From the NCBI GenBank assembly GCA_949318235.1, contig OX439135.1, positions 24,083,050-24,147,049 of the forward strand: a stretch of 64,000 nucleotides of DNA. The letters run 5' to 3'. This document shows positions 24,701 to 35,659 of this stretch, in pieces. This DNA comes from Ecdyonurus torrentis. Lineage: Eukaryota > Arthropoda > Insecta > Ephemeroptera > Heptageniidae. Each line of letters starts with the position of its first letter. Positions within the stretch are counted from its first letter, which is position 1. The notes under the pieces were generated by a model. It saw nothing but the letters and a program-made list of their open reading frames with translations. It was not told the origin of the DNA and made no database searches. The position numbers and the translations under genes were made by a program.

Positions 24701-27700
24701 AATACTAGATTGATAATTACCGTACCTTATTATCCATGAATTAGACACCAACACGTGGATTTTGTATTTATTTTCATTTTAGCTGTTATTTCACGCATCT
24801 GACGTCACAATGTACAGATGGAGTCATGATAGGGGTAAAGAACTTGAGGGAGGGACTTAAATTTATCATGTGACCAGAGCGGTGACTGTGATTGGCGGCG
24901 GTACATTGTGACGTCAGATACGTGAAATAACTGTCAAAATAAAAATAAATACAAAATCAACGTGATGGTGTCTACTTCATGGATAATAAGGTATGGTAAT
25001 TATCAATCTAGTATTCTAAATGATACAAAAAGTAAATTGACAAGGGATTTAAATGCGCCTTAAAAAAAAAAAAAAAAAAAAACATAATATGTAGGAAAAA
25101 ACCATCGCGGTTGGTATTAATTACGTTTAAAAAAAAAAAAATTAGAAAATAGTTGCTAGAGATTAGAGCACATTGAATTGAAAATTAATAAAACGCGAAA
25201 ATTCTCTAATTTAAATAGTAAATTGGGACTAGGGATGCAAATTATTCTAGCTTGCGCTAGATAAAAATAGACGTTAAAAGGGATGAGGGGTATAGTGTCA
25301 ATGTAAAATACGATATACCTAACATCTCACGTTCTCACATTACATCAAAGGCACAACATTATAAAACAACGTTCTCACATTACATCAAAGGCACAACATT
25401 ATAAAACAGCATCAGACCTACTCTTGGCCTTAGACCCGGTCTAAGGCCAAGAGTAAGTCTGATGCTGTTTTATAATGTTGTGCCTTTGATGTAATGTGAG
25501 AACGTGAGATGTTAGGTATATCGTATTTTACATTGACACTATACCCCTCATCCCTTTTCACGTCTATTTTTATCTAGCGCAAGCTAGAATAATTTGAATC
25601 CCTAGTCCCAATTTACTATTTAAATTAGAGAATTTTCGCGTTTTATTAATTTTCAATTCAACGTGCTCTAATCTCTACCAACTATTTTCTAATTTTTTTT
25701 TTTTTTTTTTTTTTTAACGTAATTAAAAAAAAAACAGATAGGGTAATTTATTATTAGCCTACTATTATTTTCTTTTACACTATATAATGTAGGTATAGGT
25801 ATAGTATAATGCAAATCAAAGAAAAGTAATAGATCAATAATTAAAGCACGTTATATTGAAAATTATATGACGCAGAAATCTTTAATTAAAATAGATACAA
25901 CAATAAGAGGGACGCAAAAATACAAGCTTTTTTCTTATAATTTTTCTTTAATTATATTATTAGGTATATAGTATAATGTATGTTTTCTCCATTCATGATA
26001 AAAAAAAGGGCACTAATAAAAATAATAGCATGATTGATCTTCTTTTATATAGCAATTGTTTCCAATAAATGTGGTACCTGAGATAGCAAACTATTATGTA
26101 CGTGTTTAGTTACTTACATGGTAGACAGTTCCATTGAGGAAATGTTTAGTACATTGGGTACACTGGATCTTACTTGGGTCCACATTCACTCCATGAGCAG
26201 ATTGCAGATGTTTATTAAGTGAGCTCTTCCATGCATACGTGCTCCCACAGTGGCTGCACTTGTATTTTCTCTGATCTACGTTGTGCAAGCCTGACGACAA
26301 CAAAAACATACATTACGTTACTGATCAAATGTAAAACCATATAAGATAGTTGGGAGTAAGACAGAATTGTACACTGTAAAATTTGCTTTGTTTGATAAAG
26401 CATCACTCTTGGCCAATCCTGTCATGCTGCCAACTACTTTCCTACCTACCGCCACTCTCCTCTCAATCTCCCCATCTATACTTCCATTCTCTTGATATAA
26501 TCTTCCCAAATATACAAACTCTTTTACTCTTTCCAGCTTTTAAAAATTAAAAATTGTAAATATGGATTATTTAAAAAACATTTATTTAATAAGTAAAAAA
26601 AAAAAAAATTAATACAGTATTAACATCATGAATTTTGTGTCTATACTAATTTAAAATTGTAACTGACTGTACTGTTAAGGCGGTGGGGGACCGACTTGGA
26701 CCGGAAATCGCTAAAAGAAGAACTATATTTTCCAAATAATTTTTTGTACATCCCAATCCCAAAAATAATTTAATGATATTTTTAATTGTAAAAAAAGTTT
26801 CTAATTTGATTAAAATTTCCCACTCAAATTTAAATTTCCACATTTACATGTTATCTTTAAAGTGTAATAACTTAAATATTTGATCGTGTTTTCACATGTT
26901 TGACATAACTAAATTTTTAAGTAACATTTCTTCTTTAGTTTGTGTTATTATTATTATTTGCAACCGTCCTAGTTTGTAAGATATCAGTCGGTCACCTACC
27001 CCCTTACACAGTTGGGTTAAATTGAGAGATTCTGTAGCCTGATTTTGCCTATTAAAAGCCGTTAATTATTATTTTTATTATTTATAAATATCAGTAAGAC
27101 TATTACTTACCTAAATGCTGAGTATAATTACTCTTCTTATTAAAAACTTTGCCACATTCTTTACATTCAAACAATTTCTTCTGCTTAACAACAACAGGCA
27201 GTTCCAGAGGATCATTATCTAATTTAATTGGTTCTCTTTCCAAAATAGAATCTACCAATTCTTCAGCTTTTTGTGCATCAATAGCATCCATTTCCTCTTT
27301 AGAAACCACTAAATTATCTGATAGACTTTTAGATGTAGAACTTGCGACACTTAATAAAGAAAATCTAGAATTATCATCGTTAACGTTATCTGTTGGTATT
27401 GGAAAATTGATTTCTGGCAATTGACTATTTTCATTGATTTCAATATTAGGTGTTTCTTGGTTAAAATTATTGCCATATTTGATTGTGACAGCTGTGGGTT
27501 CATCTTGACCCTCTGTTCTTATATATATCACCATCTCGCTCTCGTTGTCTTTTTTATTTAAGTCGTTGCCTTCGTTTGTTGTTGCTAAATCATTGTTGCT
27601 AGGTGTATTTAAACAATCTAATAATGTTTGATCTATCAATGTTTCTAACTGAAGTGCTGTGTCAGATTCACCACGATTCTTAGGATCACATTTTAATAAA

Positions 27701-29613
27701 TCTTCGCTGTCTTTAGCGACATGGTTAGCACCACAGGAATGTGATTTTAAATCTTCAGATTTGTTGAAACTCTGGAAGAAAAATACAAAAAAAATATTAG
27801 GAAAAATAGGAACACATAAAACAACACATGCTTTTAATGAATAAACACAAAATGGGATCTTCAAAACTGTTGACAATTTTTACCAGAATATGTTAATGTA
27901 GCTCCACGAGAGAGCGTGAAAATACTGTTAAGTATGCAATTTCCGTTACTGTTCATGTTTATGATGTCAGAAATATGCAAAAATTAGTATGAAAATGTTG
28001 TGCGGGTGCATAAATTGAATTTTCTAATCTCTGCTACAGGGCTACTGTTGGGTTTTGAGACAAACTAATGTTATTTATGTATATCCCATTAAGTGTTTTA
28101 TGATATAAATGCTTATGTTTTTCTCTGGTCTATTCCTTTAAGAAAGTAGGGGGCTGACGTAGGCCATTAGACTCAAACTTTTCTCATCAAAAAAATCTGA
28201 TATTTTGCACAATGATACTTCAGCTTGAGACAATTTCAAGGGGTCACAGTGCAAATTAATTGATGTACGGTGACAAAAGTTAACAAAGGTAATAGATGTC
28301 TCACCTGACCACAGTTTCTACACAGGAAGTTATCTTGATTGGCATGACTCTCAATCTCATGCTGTTGAAGTAAGGCAGCAAATGGAAAACTGACTCCACA
28401 TATCTGGCAGTAGTACTGGCGGATCTTGGAATGTCCCACAACAGGTTCCTGCAAACATTTTCAGGGTCACTCAAGGGTCAGATGATAATTATGGTATTAA
28501 TTGCATTCTACAGCCTCTAAAATACAAAATGCCAAAGTTTCAGAATGATACAGCTAAATTAAATTTTAAGGTCTATACTTAACATGGGTAATGTGTTCAA
28601 AGTCACCCTGAGTAGGTGTTCAATTTCACCCCGGAGAATAAATTAGGTTATTAAAAATAGACCTCTTGCCTAATTGCAATAAAATTTGGTATGCATAGTC
28701 AGGAAGATATATTTGATACGATGCTACCAGATTCATATGCTATCTTTCACCCCACCACCCTCCAGGGTAGAAATTTTAAGGGTGTTTGTTTATTGTTAAC
28801 TTTTCCACTTCTTGGAAAATAGTTTATTCTGGAAAAAAAAAAATTACTAAGGGAACTCAAAAAGCCAGCAAAATTAAATTTGGACATGTGCACTATGCAC
28901 ACAAAAAAGTGTAAGTTATTGGCACCACCCACTATTGAGAAACAAGGGGTAAAATTTAAAACAAGCAAGCATTCAATTTCACCCTGGGAGTTCAATGACA
29001 CCCCGGTTGACTATAAACAATACTATTTTTATTTAACAAAAAGCTTAATTTTAATTTTTTTCCCCTCCTTTTTCTTTTTTTTTTGCTCAAAAGAAAAAAT
29101 GTCACATAATGCTTTTTAAATACAATCTACTATTACTATTTCCAATATTATCATTTACATTTTTATTTTTAATTATTTATAATGCCTATTGATGTGGAGT
29201 GCTGTCATACCTGTCTAACTTCCAAGCCATGTAAAATCTTGATATGTCTCTTGAGCAAGGGTAGTGACCTGAGAACTTTGCCACAATGCCCACACTCAAA
29301 GCTAGGGTATCCCTCAGGTCCCAGTGCTGGGTGTTGCTGGACCTTGTGAGCATTCAGGGCGTTTACTTGGACGAACCTCAGACCACATATGTTGCACACG
29401 TAAGGCTTGATACCTGCGGGCAATAATACGTTCGTTAGCAACTTTGCAAGTAAATGTGGCAAGTAACAGGAAATAATGCGCTAATGTGTGCAGTGCTGAA
29501 TAATATAAGTTAAAGCGAGAAATCAGGTGCAACGGGATTTGACTAAAAATTGGAAAGAAAGAAAAATCTGAAATTTTGCACAGTGATACATTAGGATATG
29601 GTTTCTTCTAAAA

Positions 29614-29671
<58 letters not shown>

Positions 29672-32600
29672 GGGGTCACCATGTTAGATTTTAAATTACA
29701 CTTTTTTTTAAAGTTTTAGTTCCATAAGAGCCCATGTTAATTTTAATAATTATTTTCTCTCTTATCTGATAGTCACGGGTTCTGAAATTTTATCATAGGT
29801 AGCTGTTACTGTTAACTTTCAAATGTCATCATAAAGTTTGTAAGTTTTCTTTTTAAATTTTGAGATACAAGCCAATACAACCCTTAAAGGCGTAGAACAC
29901 CTTGAACAAAAAAGTTGCGTAATATCCTAACAAACCTGAAAATCAATGTTGATTTGGCCGGAGTCATTTATTTCTAATTTATTTTCCATTCACAAAATGC
30001 CGCTGCCAGTCACTGACGTCACAGCTTGCCTGGTCCACGCGCAAGTAAACCGGGCGCGACCATTTACCGGCAGCGGCATTTTGTGAATGGAAAATAAATT
30101 AGAAATCAATAAATCGGGCCAAATCAACGTTGATTTTCAGGTTTGTTAGGATATTACACAACTTTTTTGTTCAAGGTGTTCTACGCCTTTAACTATCAAA
30201 ATTAGAGAATTTCACTTTGCATTAACTTTCAATACACAGTACTCTAATTTCTTTCATTCTATTTCTATCCTATTGTTTTAGTATCAAATAAAAAAATAAT
30301 AAAAAAATAAAAGACAATTAATGGCCCACATACCTGTATGTATCCTGGAATGTCTCTTCAGATTAGATCTATGATTAAACTGACGTCCACAAGTCTCACA
30401 AATATTTTTACGAATACCGAGATGAATGTTGAGATGATTTCTTAAATCACTACGCTTGAAAAAACTTTTCATACAAAACTGACATTGATGTGATCGTTCC
30501 TGTAATCAAAATACTTGAATTATTTACAGTGAATTTAGCGCACTTTTATCAGCATATTTCACAGCCTACATTAAAGGTATAGACAACATGAAAATAAAAG
30601 CATTTATATCACAAAACACTTGATGGGACTTACATAAATAACATTAATTGATCTCAAAACTCAACTGTAGCCCCGTAGCAGTAATCAGAAAATTTCGATT
30701 TATGCAACATGCACAACATTTTCATACTGATTTTTGCATGGTTCTGACGTCATAAAAAGAAATATTCACTCAAATTGCATACTTTACAGTTTTTTTTACG
30801 CTCTCTCGTGGTGCTACATTAATATTCTGGTAAAAATTGTCATCAGTTTTGTAAATCCCATTTCGTGCTTAATGATTAAAAAGAACGTGTTGCTTCATGT
30901 TTTCTGTGTTTTTAAATGCCTACACTGCTTTTCAAATACATTGTTGTTTTCAACCATTAAAGGACCTAAAAGTGTTAGTCAACGATGGCTTTTTTAATAG
31001 TGTTCATCGTGATATTAAACCTCCTGAAAATGTAATCTCATAATTTTATTTATTAATGCGCTGACAAGTGAGAGCAAAAGCCATTAGCTACACCTCAAAC
31101 TTACGTCACAGCTACAACTTGCTCTCACACTAGCTTGGTGCGAGCTGGAGTTACTGCACTCTTATTTTTTGCTTTCGCGATTTTATGTAATATTTTACTC
31201 ATATAAAATTTTTTTAAAGCCCCTTTTGTACACTCAGGAACATGACTTTTTATATCACTTAACTTAAAATAGGACCTTTGAAATTGGTGTTAATTTTCAT
31301 CAGGACCCAAACATAAACACACAAGAGAGCACAAAAAGTCTGTAAAGTAGGCAACTCTGACGTCAGAGTGGTCGCAATGCATAACAAATTGTAGTGCAGG
31401 TTGCATAAGTTGACATTTTTCATTTGTCTTTTTGATGTTGCAATTGAATTTTAAGTTAAAATGAATATATCTTTACAACTCCCATTTTGTGTTTAAAAGG
31501 TATGTTTCTAGACCTGGAGAGGGACTTAAAAGCTACATATCAGTTCTTCTGGATAGAAATGTCGTAGTAGAGTTTTTTTGCCATGCGACTATAAGCTCTA
31601 TGAAAAGAACAGGTAAGATTCAAGGTCGCATCACAAAAAAAAACTCTACAACGACATTTCTATCCAGAAGACTTGATATATGTAGTAAAATAATTTATGC
31701 TAAGATAAGAGTAACTCAAAATTGCGCCAAATTAGCGTGAGAGCAAGTTGTAGCTGTGACGTAGGTTCAGGGTCGCTGTAACAGCTTTTGCTCTCAGCGC
31801 GTTAATATTTAAAATTTTAATATCACGTTTTTGGGAGGTTTAATAACATGATTACTTATTAAAAAGCCATCATTGATTACCCCTTTAAGTATTTTTAATT
31901 AGCTGCATGTGGGCATGGGAAAAAATTTGATATTATTTTGCGATTTCCAAAAATTAATTAAAAATACTTAATGAAGTCAAAAATTAGAAATTCATATTAT
32001 GTATTGATTTACGTCAATGCTCTCTTTAAGAAAATGCAATTAAATTAACCAACTATTAATTATTTTTAGTCTTTCTCAATCTCATACTCCAGATTTATGT
32101 GTAACTGCCCCCTCACAAGGAAAGTTAGTTTTTTTTTTTTTTTTTTTTTTGTGCCACAGATTAGTGTAATTAACACGCACACAATGCAGGACAAATTGGT
32201 TGACATACCTCTAAATGTATTCTTCTCTCATGATACTGTAACTGAGATTCTCTATCAAACTTTAATCCACACAAGTTACATATGAAAGGCCTCAAGTTTG
32301 CATGAATCTGAAACATACCAAAATTATATTAGTATCATGTTACACACGTTTTTATTATTTATAAACTGGCTGTTATGAAAAGCTCTGTTATGAAATGAAT
32401 TTTTTTTTATAACAAAAATTCTGTACTATGTGAGACTTTGACCTATCCATTGACTAATAAAGGAACAACTGTTTTGAGGTCGACTTTAAGCGATTTCAGT
32501 CTCATCCACCACTTAAGTTTCTACTTATTATGCATAAGCAGTACGTCGAAATGGAAGTGGATGTAAGCAAATCGCTTATAGTCAGCCTCAAAACAGTTGT

Positions 32601-34302
32601 TCCTTTATTATTCAACAGAAATTTTACTGTGGTAAGGCCCAATTCTATTATTTTTTTATTATTGATCTAACTGCAATTTTTAGTTTTTAAATTGATCATA
32701 ACATACAGTAGTTAATGATAAAGAAAAGGATAGAAAAACCAGCAAGGGCCTTACCACAGTAGAAGTTCTATGGAGAGGTCGAGGTCTTGCATGGCACAGT
32801 ATAATGTTATAAAAGTTTCTTTATAACTTGAGAGCTTTCGTCATATGATAATGACATTATCAATCTCTGCTCAGTGATGTGCTCAAGTAATTTTCTCTTT
32901 TGATTGATAATGTCATTATCATATGACGAAAGCTCTCAAGTTATAAAGAAACTTTTATAACATTATACTGTGCCATGCAAGACCTCGACCTCTCCATAGA
33001 ACTTCTACTGTGGTAAGGCCCTTGCTGGTTTTTCTATCCTTTTCTTTATCATTGATCCTAACCGTGATGGTTTTTTCCTTAAATTGACATACAGTAGTTA
33101 AGTTTATTATTATTTTGATTGTTTGTCAAGGGAGTAGGGTACCGACGTTGCCACTAGTCAAACTTTTCTCGTCAAAAAAATCGGAAATTTTGCATAATGA
33201 TACTTCAGCTTAAGACAATTTCAAATATTTAAAAAATTTGGGGGGTCACTGTGCAAATTAAGTTTATATTATTTTTTTGAAATTTTAAGCCCATAAGGAC
33301 CAATGTTAATTTCAATAATTTTTCTTCTTTTTCTCGGGACAGTCAAATATCTTGAAATTTTTATCACGGCTAGATGTGACCCTTAGCTACACAATGACAC
33401 CAAATTTAGACCCAAAACACTTCTAGTTTTTTAGATATAAGGTCGGTACCCTACTACCTTAATGCCTTTTAGTATATTTTTAGGTTGGTCAAAATGGTAA
33501 GAACTTTTTCATATCTTACCCTTTCATGTCTCCTTAACAATGAGTGAGTAGCAAATATGAGAGAACATATATCACACTTCCACAATCTCTCCCCCGTGTG
33601 GGAATGTAAGTGACCGTAGTACTGTTGTGCCTTGGAGAACGCAGCGTGACACAGGTCACATTTATACAGGGCTTCTCCATCGTCGTCGTCACTTCTACGA
33701 TACGGTGCTACTTTAGGCAGGGGAGGTAACATGGCATCCAACACCTGGAGCTTGGTCTCTATGTGGACGTCGTCAGCGATGGTCTGCCACGTATTGGTGT
33801 GTTCTGGTAGAGAAATATATTATGCAAATTAGTCAACACATACATATCATGACGCTATAGTTCCTTTGGGGGTAAGCCAACAACATACATGATTTTTAGT
33901 CTGACCCAGTGATAGACCTCCACAACTTTCTATCCTGACATACTTCACTTGCCTCCTCCAGTCTCATACCTTGTTTCATACACATTTTTTTACATCTCAT
34001 ACAACGTACATTCTTATTTTTCAAACATTGTCCAACAACCTCAGACCATGATGTTTTAGGCAAGCTGCCTCTATCTCTCCTTCCATCCACTCTACCTACA
34101 ATAAAATACCTGTTTTGCCATTCTCTCAATATGACCAAACCACCTTACGTAACACACTGCTCTCATACTTCTCAGTCACAGTTTCTTTCACTCCACATTT
34201 CTCCATCATAAATACTGTAAATATTTTTTAAAGTGAAAATACAAGAAAAGAAAATATTCACCTTTTTTAGGAGTTTTTGCATTGTTAGCTTGCTCCGGAT
34301 CA

Positions 34303-34334
<32 letters not shown>

Positions 34335-35659
34335 CCCTAGCTTCTCCTGAGAGAAATATTCTTCATTGTCACCTGAAGGAGCAACCTGGAACACAATTTA
34401 AGTTATAAGATTTTATAACGTTCCATATCTTTACAGATTAGAACAAGTCATAATATGTGTTATATTGCATTGTATATTGTATAATATTGTAATTAGTGAC
34501 CGTCTAGTTTGCAAGATATCAGTCGGTCATCTACTCCCTTAAGTTCAAGTTATGTACCTGTAACAACATAGGCTGTACACCTCCCCCTGAAGCAGCATCT
34601 CCCACATATGTGACGTAGAGAAGTTGTTCTTGAGAATTGTTGCCACATCCTAGCCAGGTCACTGGAATGTTACCTTGTTGAGTGGCGTCAAGTGTCGTTA
34701 CGTTCCTGTTAAAATAACATCAGTATCAGTGTTTTGTCAATATTAACATTGACAAATAAAGGAACCACTGTTTTAAGGCCAACTATAAGTGATTTTGCTC
34801 ACATTTGCTTCTGGTTCGACGTTCTGCGCATGCGCAGTATGTAGAAACGGAAGTGGATGTGATCGAAATTGCTTAAAGTCGGCCTCAAAACTGTTGTTCC
34901 TTTATCAGTCAATATATTATTAGTTTTTGTTACAGTTAAATGGAATTTATCTGTTTAGCATGCTGGAAAAGCTAAGGGTTCCCTAAATATTAAGCTCATG
35001 GGGAAAAACAAGTCATTTGCGATTTTTGAGAAAACTGCTCCACCGATTCCAGAGAAATTTAAATGAGAAATACTAGACATACTTTTAAGTGTTTTAATAA
35101 GGCACAGAATTTTTTAAACCGATAACCTCCATTCATAAACTTTTGTCCAGAGGTGGCCAGAATGGGAGGGGTCCAGAATTATAGTGAGGGTGTGTAAAGG
35201 GGTGGGGAATACTTCCCTTTACCCATGTCTTTTCAGACCTGACGGGGGGGGGGGGGGGGGGTCCGGATCCATGTACCCCTAGAAATATGATTCCGTATGC
35301 TTAATTATGATATGTATCATATGCAATATGTCATGAGATGAGCACGATTAGGTAAAAATTAATGCAAATTAAGACAACTGTTATTAAAATTCTTATCATT
35401 AATACCAATACAACATTAAAATTACAAACCCTAATGCATCATGAATAAGAGCAACAGGAGAAACATCATCAGAATTAATATTTTCATTATTTTGTTCATC
35501 ATTTTCAACAACTGGCATCAAAAGTTCGTGAGTTTCTGAAGAATGAGTTTCTTGTGGTGTTTGTAAAAATATAACCATAGGTATTTCAGATACATTTTGT
35601 ACAATAGCACTTTCACCATTAATTAAATTGTCATTAACACTATCATTACAAACTTCCAT
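21776..35659 (-). CDS. Multi-C2H2 zinc-finger protein, 13 exons, 887 aa
   Basis: Exons on the minus strand: 35659-35430, 34705-34558, 34385-34262, 33803-33520, 32307-32209, 30499-30334, 29413-29211, 28448-28305, 27771-27111, 26290-26118, 23717-23620, 22988-22824, 21944-21776. All introns are GT-AG and all phases join. The protein has an acidic N-terminus with ten consecutive Glu (144-153). Nine C2H2 fingers follow from Cys216 to about 481; the ninth is degenerate, ending HSC instead of HxxxH, and is split by an intron. A Ser/Asn/Asp-rich linker of about 180 residues leads to six more fingers from Cys669 to about 835, then a basic C-terminal tail ([15 protein letters not shown]). Several fingers have TGEKP-like linkers, which suggests sequence-specific DNA binding and a nuclear transcription factor. 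No ZAD, BTB or KRAB domain is seen. I do not recognise a specific orthologue. Confidence 0.88.
22036..22363. mobile_element. Family C foldback MITE in zinc-finger intron 12
   Basis: TTAAAGGCGTAGAACACC to ACTACGCCTTTAA, with the usual GTCACTGACGTCACAGC core. A second, shorter family C left-end fragment precedes it at about 21971-22015. Confidence 0.9.
22476..22668. mobile_element. Family K foldback MITE in zinc-finger intron 12
   Basis: AAAACGAACCCTTG..GATGTAGTTCAAATTTTC pairs with GAAAATTTGAATTACATC..GGGATCGTTTTT. The hairpin stem GTGGCGCTGTAGTCTGTGTG is perfectly repeated at the centre. Flanking family H-like pieces (ACCAGCAAGAGTCTTACC; GTCTTACCATAGTGAA) suggest nesting in an H element. Confidence 0.8.
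23262..23476. mobile_element. Family L foldback MITE in zinc-finger intron 11
   Basis: Ends ATCGATGGCTCCGCAGAAAAC and TTTACGCAGAGCCATCGGTAT. The arms hold CGCACCTCAAATTTGGCACA..TCTCCGCCTCTCC and the complement. Only one copy in the window. A T run of about 27 lies just upstream (23155). Confidence 0.8.
23824..24241. mobile_element. Family M foldback MITE in zinc-finger intron 10
   Basis: Starts TTAAGGGGGAATGGGTCATG and ends CATGAACTGCTACAGGCCTTAA. Long arms with GCAGGTGGCGCTGAGATC, CCAGTGGGTGCCCTAGATA and AAAACTGAACCAAATAAAAT in inverted orientation. TTAA lies at both ends. Confidence 0.85.
24658..25052. mobile_element. Family D foldback MITE in zinc-finger intron 10
   Basis: TTAAAGGCCTTGTCAACTTAC and GTAAATTGACAAGGGATTTAA are inverted ends at TTAA. 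Each arm has TCTGACGTCACAATGTAC. The centre (GTAAAGAACTTGAGGGAGGG) differs from the 4140 copy. Confidence 0.9.
25105..25738. mobile_element. Family N giant near-perfect palindrome in zinc-finger intron 10
   Basis: The ends ATTACGTTTAAAA and TTTTAACGTAAT border two arms of about 290-320 bp meeting at CTTAGACCCGGTCTAAG (about 25435). By eye the arms differ at about five bases, in A/T-run length, and by a tandem 40-bp duplication present only in the left arm (25329-25368 and 25369-25408). No ORF. The transcript of the host gene could fold this into a very long hairpin. Confidence 0.9.
26310..26545 (-). mobile_element. LINE reverse-transcriptase fragment in zinc-finger intron 9
   Basis: Frame fragment reading [19 protein letters not shown] then [19 protein letters not shown] and [11 protein letters not shown], typical of the region after the YxDD motif in non-LTR retrotransposon ORF2. 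It ends about 20 bp from the exon 10 acceptor and has no complete RT domain. Confidence 0.7.
26675..27006 (-). mobile_element. Family F MITE in zinc-finger intron 9
   Basis: TTAAGGCGGTGGGGGACCGA to ATCAGTCGGTCACCTACCCCCTTA, with GGACCGGAAATCGCTAAAAG and GCAACCGTCCTAGTTTG inside. Confidence 0.85.
27809..28141 (-). mobile_element. Family G element in zinc-finger intron 8
   Basis: ACACATAAAACAACACATGC, AATGGGATCTTCAAAACTG, GCTCCACGAGAGAGCGTGAA and CTCTGGTCTATTCCTTTAA match 30571 (reverse), 40124, 44808 and 52660. It abuts a family E fragment through TTAA at 28138-28141. Confidence 0.8.
28138..28262 (+). mobile_element. Family E MITE, truncated
   Basis: TTAAGAAAGTAGGGGGCTGACG, GGCCATTAGACTCAAAC and TTGCACAATGATACTTCAGC, truncated after GGGGTCACAGTGCAAATTAA, about 40 bp from exon 8. 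Confidence 0.8.
28560..29020. other. Zinc-finger intron 7: unassigned repeat-like sequence
   Basis: TTCAATTTCACCCCGG (28619) recurs as TTCAATTTCACCCTGG (28973), and GTTCAATGACACCCCGG follows. I find no second copy elsewhere in the window and no clear inverted ends. Confidence 0.4.
29510..29887 (+). mobile_element. Family E2 MITE in zinc-finger intron 6
   Basis: Same motifs as 18563-18892, with a long A run (about 29618-29670) in the middle. It shares its terminal TTAA (29884-29887) with the following family C copy. Confidence 0.8.
29884..30192. mobile_element. Family C foldback MITE in zinc-finger intron 6
   Basis: TTAAAGGCGTAGAACACC to GTGTTCTACGCCTTTAA; one TGACGTCA kept (left arm), the other arm mutated near GGGCGCGACCATTTACC. 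Confidence 0.9.
30571..30960 (+). mobile_element. Family G element in zinc-finger intron 5
   Basis: Starts TTAAAGGTATAGACAACATG; interior CTGACGTCATAAAAAG and ACGCTCTCTCGTGGTGCTAC. It ends at TTAA 30957-30960, shared with the next element. Confidence 0.85.
30957..31888. mobile_element. Family P foldback element in zinc-finger intron 5
   Basis: Ends TTAAAGGACC..GATGGCTTTTTTAATA and TATTAAAAAGCCATCATTG..CCCTTTAA. Subterminal blocks TGAGAGCAAAAGC and GCTTTTGCTCTCA, plus inner arms CTTCTGGATAGAAATGTCG and its complement, give a nested stem. One TGACGTCA lies at about 31360. Length about 930 bp, non-coding. Confidence 0.8.
32456..32609. mobile_element. Family I foldback MITE in zinc-finger intron 4
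   Basis: AAAGGAACAACTGTTTTGAGG and CCTCAAAACAGTTGTTCCTTT arms around a loop with GCATAAGCAGTACGTCG. Confidence 0.88.
32713..33050. mobile_element. Family H foldback MITE in zinc-finger intron 4
   Basis: AAAGAAAAGGATAGAAAAACC..CCTTACCACAGTAGAAG pairs with CTTCTACTGTGGTAAGG..GGTTTTTCTATCC. The stem with CATATGATAATGACATTATC is almost perfectly complementary. A second copy lies at 49061. Confidence 0.9.
33127..33462 (+). mobile_element. Family E MITE in zinc-finger intron 4
   Basis: GGGAGTAGGGTACCGACG to GGTACCCTACTACCTTAA. The left TTAA is mutated to TCAA. Confidence 0.88.
33890..34215 (-). mobile_element. LINE ORF2 C-terminal fragment in zinc-finger intron 3
   Basis: A minus-strand frame with [37 protein letters not shown] and a stop, preceded in another frame by [10 protein letters not shown] and FGHIERMAK. 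This is a typical 3' end of a non-LTR ORF2, frame-shifted and lacking RT motifs. It may be the same family as 26310-26545. Confidence 0.65.
34497..34543 (-). mobile_element. Family F terminal fragment in zinc-finger intron 2
   Basis: CCGTCTAGTTTGCAAGATATC, AGTCGGTCATCTACTCCCTTAA, equal to one end of family F only. Confidence 0.7.
34754..34906. mobile_element. Family I foldback MITE in zinc-finger intron 1
   Basis: AAAGGAACCACTGTTTTAAGG to CCTCAAAACTGTTGTTCCTTT, loop CTGCGCATGCGCAG. Confidence 0.88.
34933..35150 (+). mobile_element. Family U fragment in zinc-finger intron 1
   Basis: TTTATCTGTTTAGCATGCTG, AAGCTAAGGGTTCCCTAA and GAGAAAACTGCTCCACC match 1730-1970 and 15285-15525. A G run of about 20 follows at 35240. 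Confidence 0.6.

Noticed and set aside
27103..27876. A separate single-exon protein of 257 residues
   Set aside because: The frame is exon 9 of the zinc-finger gene. Its first part lies upstream of the acceptor at 27772 and overlaps a family G element; its last residues run past the donor at 27110.
31489..31740. 83-residue open frame
   Set aside because: It crosses the inverted inner arms of element P; both ends translate the same stem in opposite orientation.
33896..34138. Stand-alone 80-residue gene
   Set aside because: The residues match the C-terminal tail of non-LTR ORF2 proteins, upstream homology continues in another frame, and it lies inside an intron.
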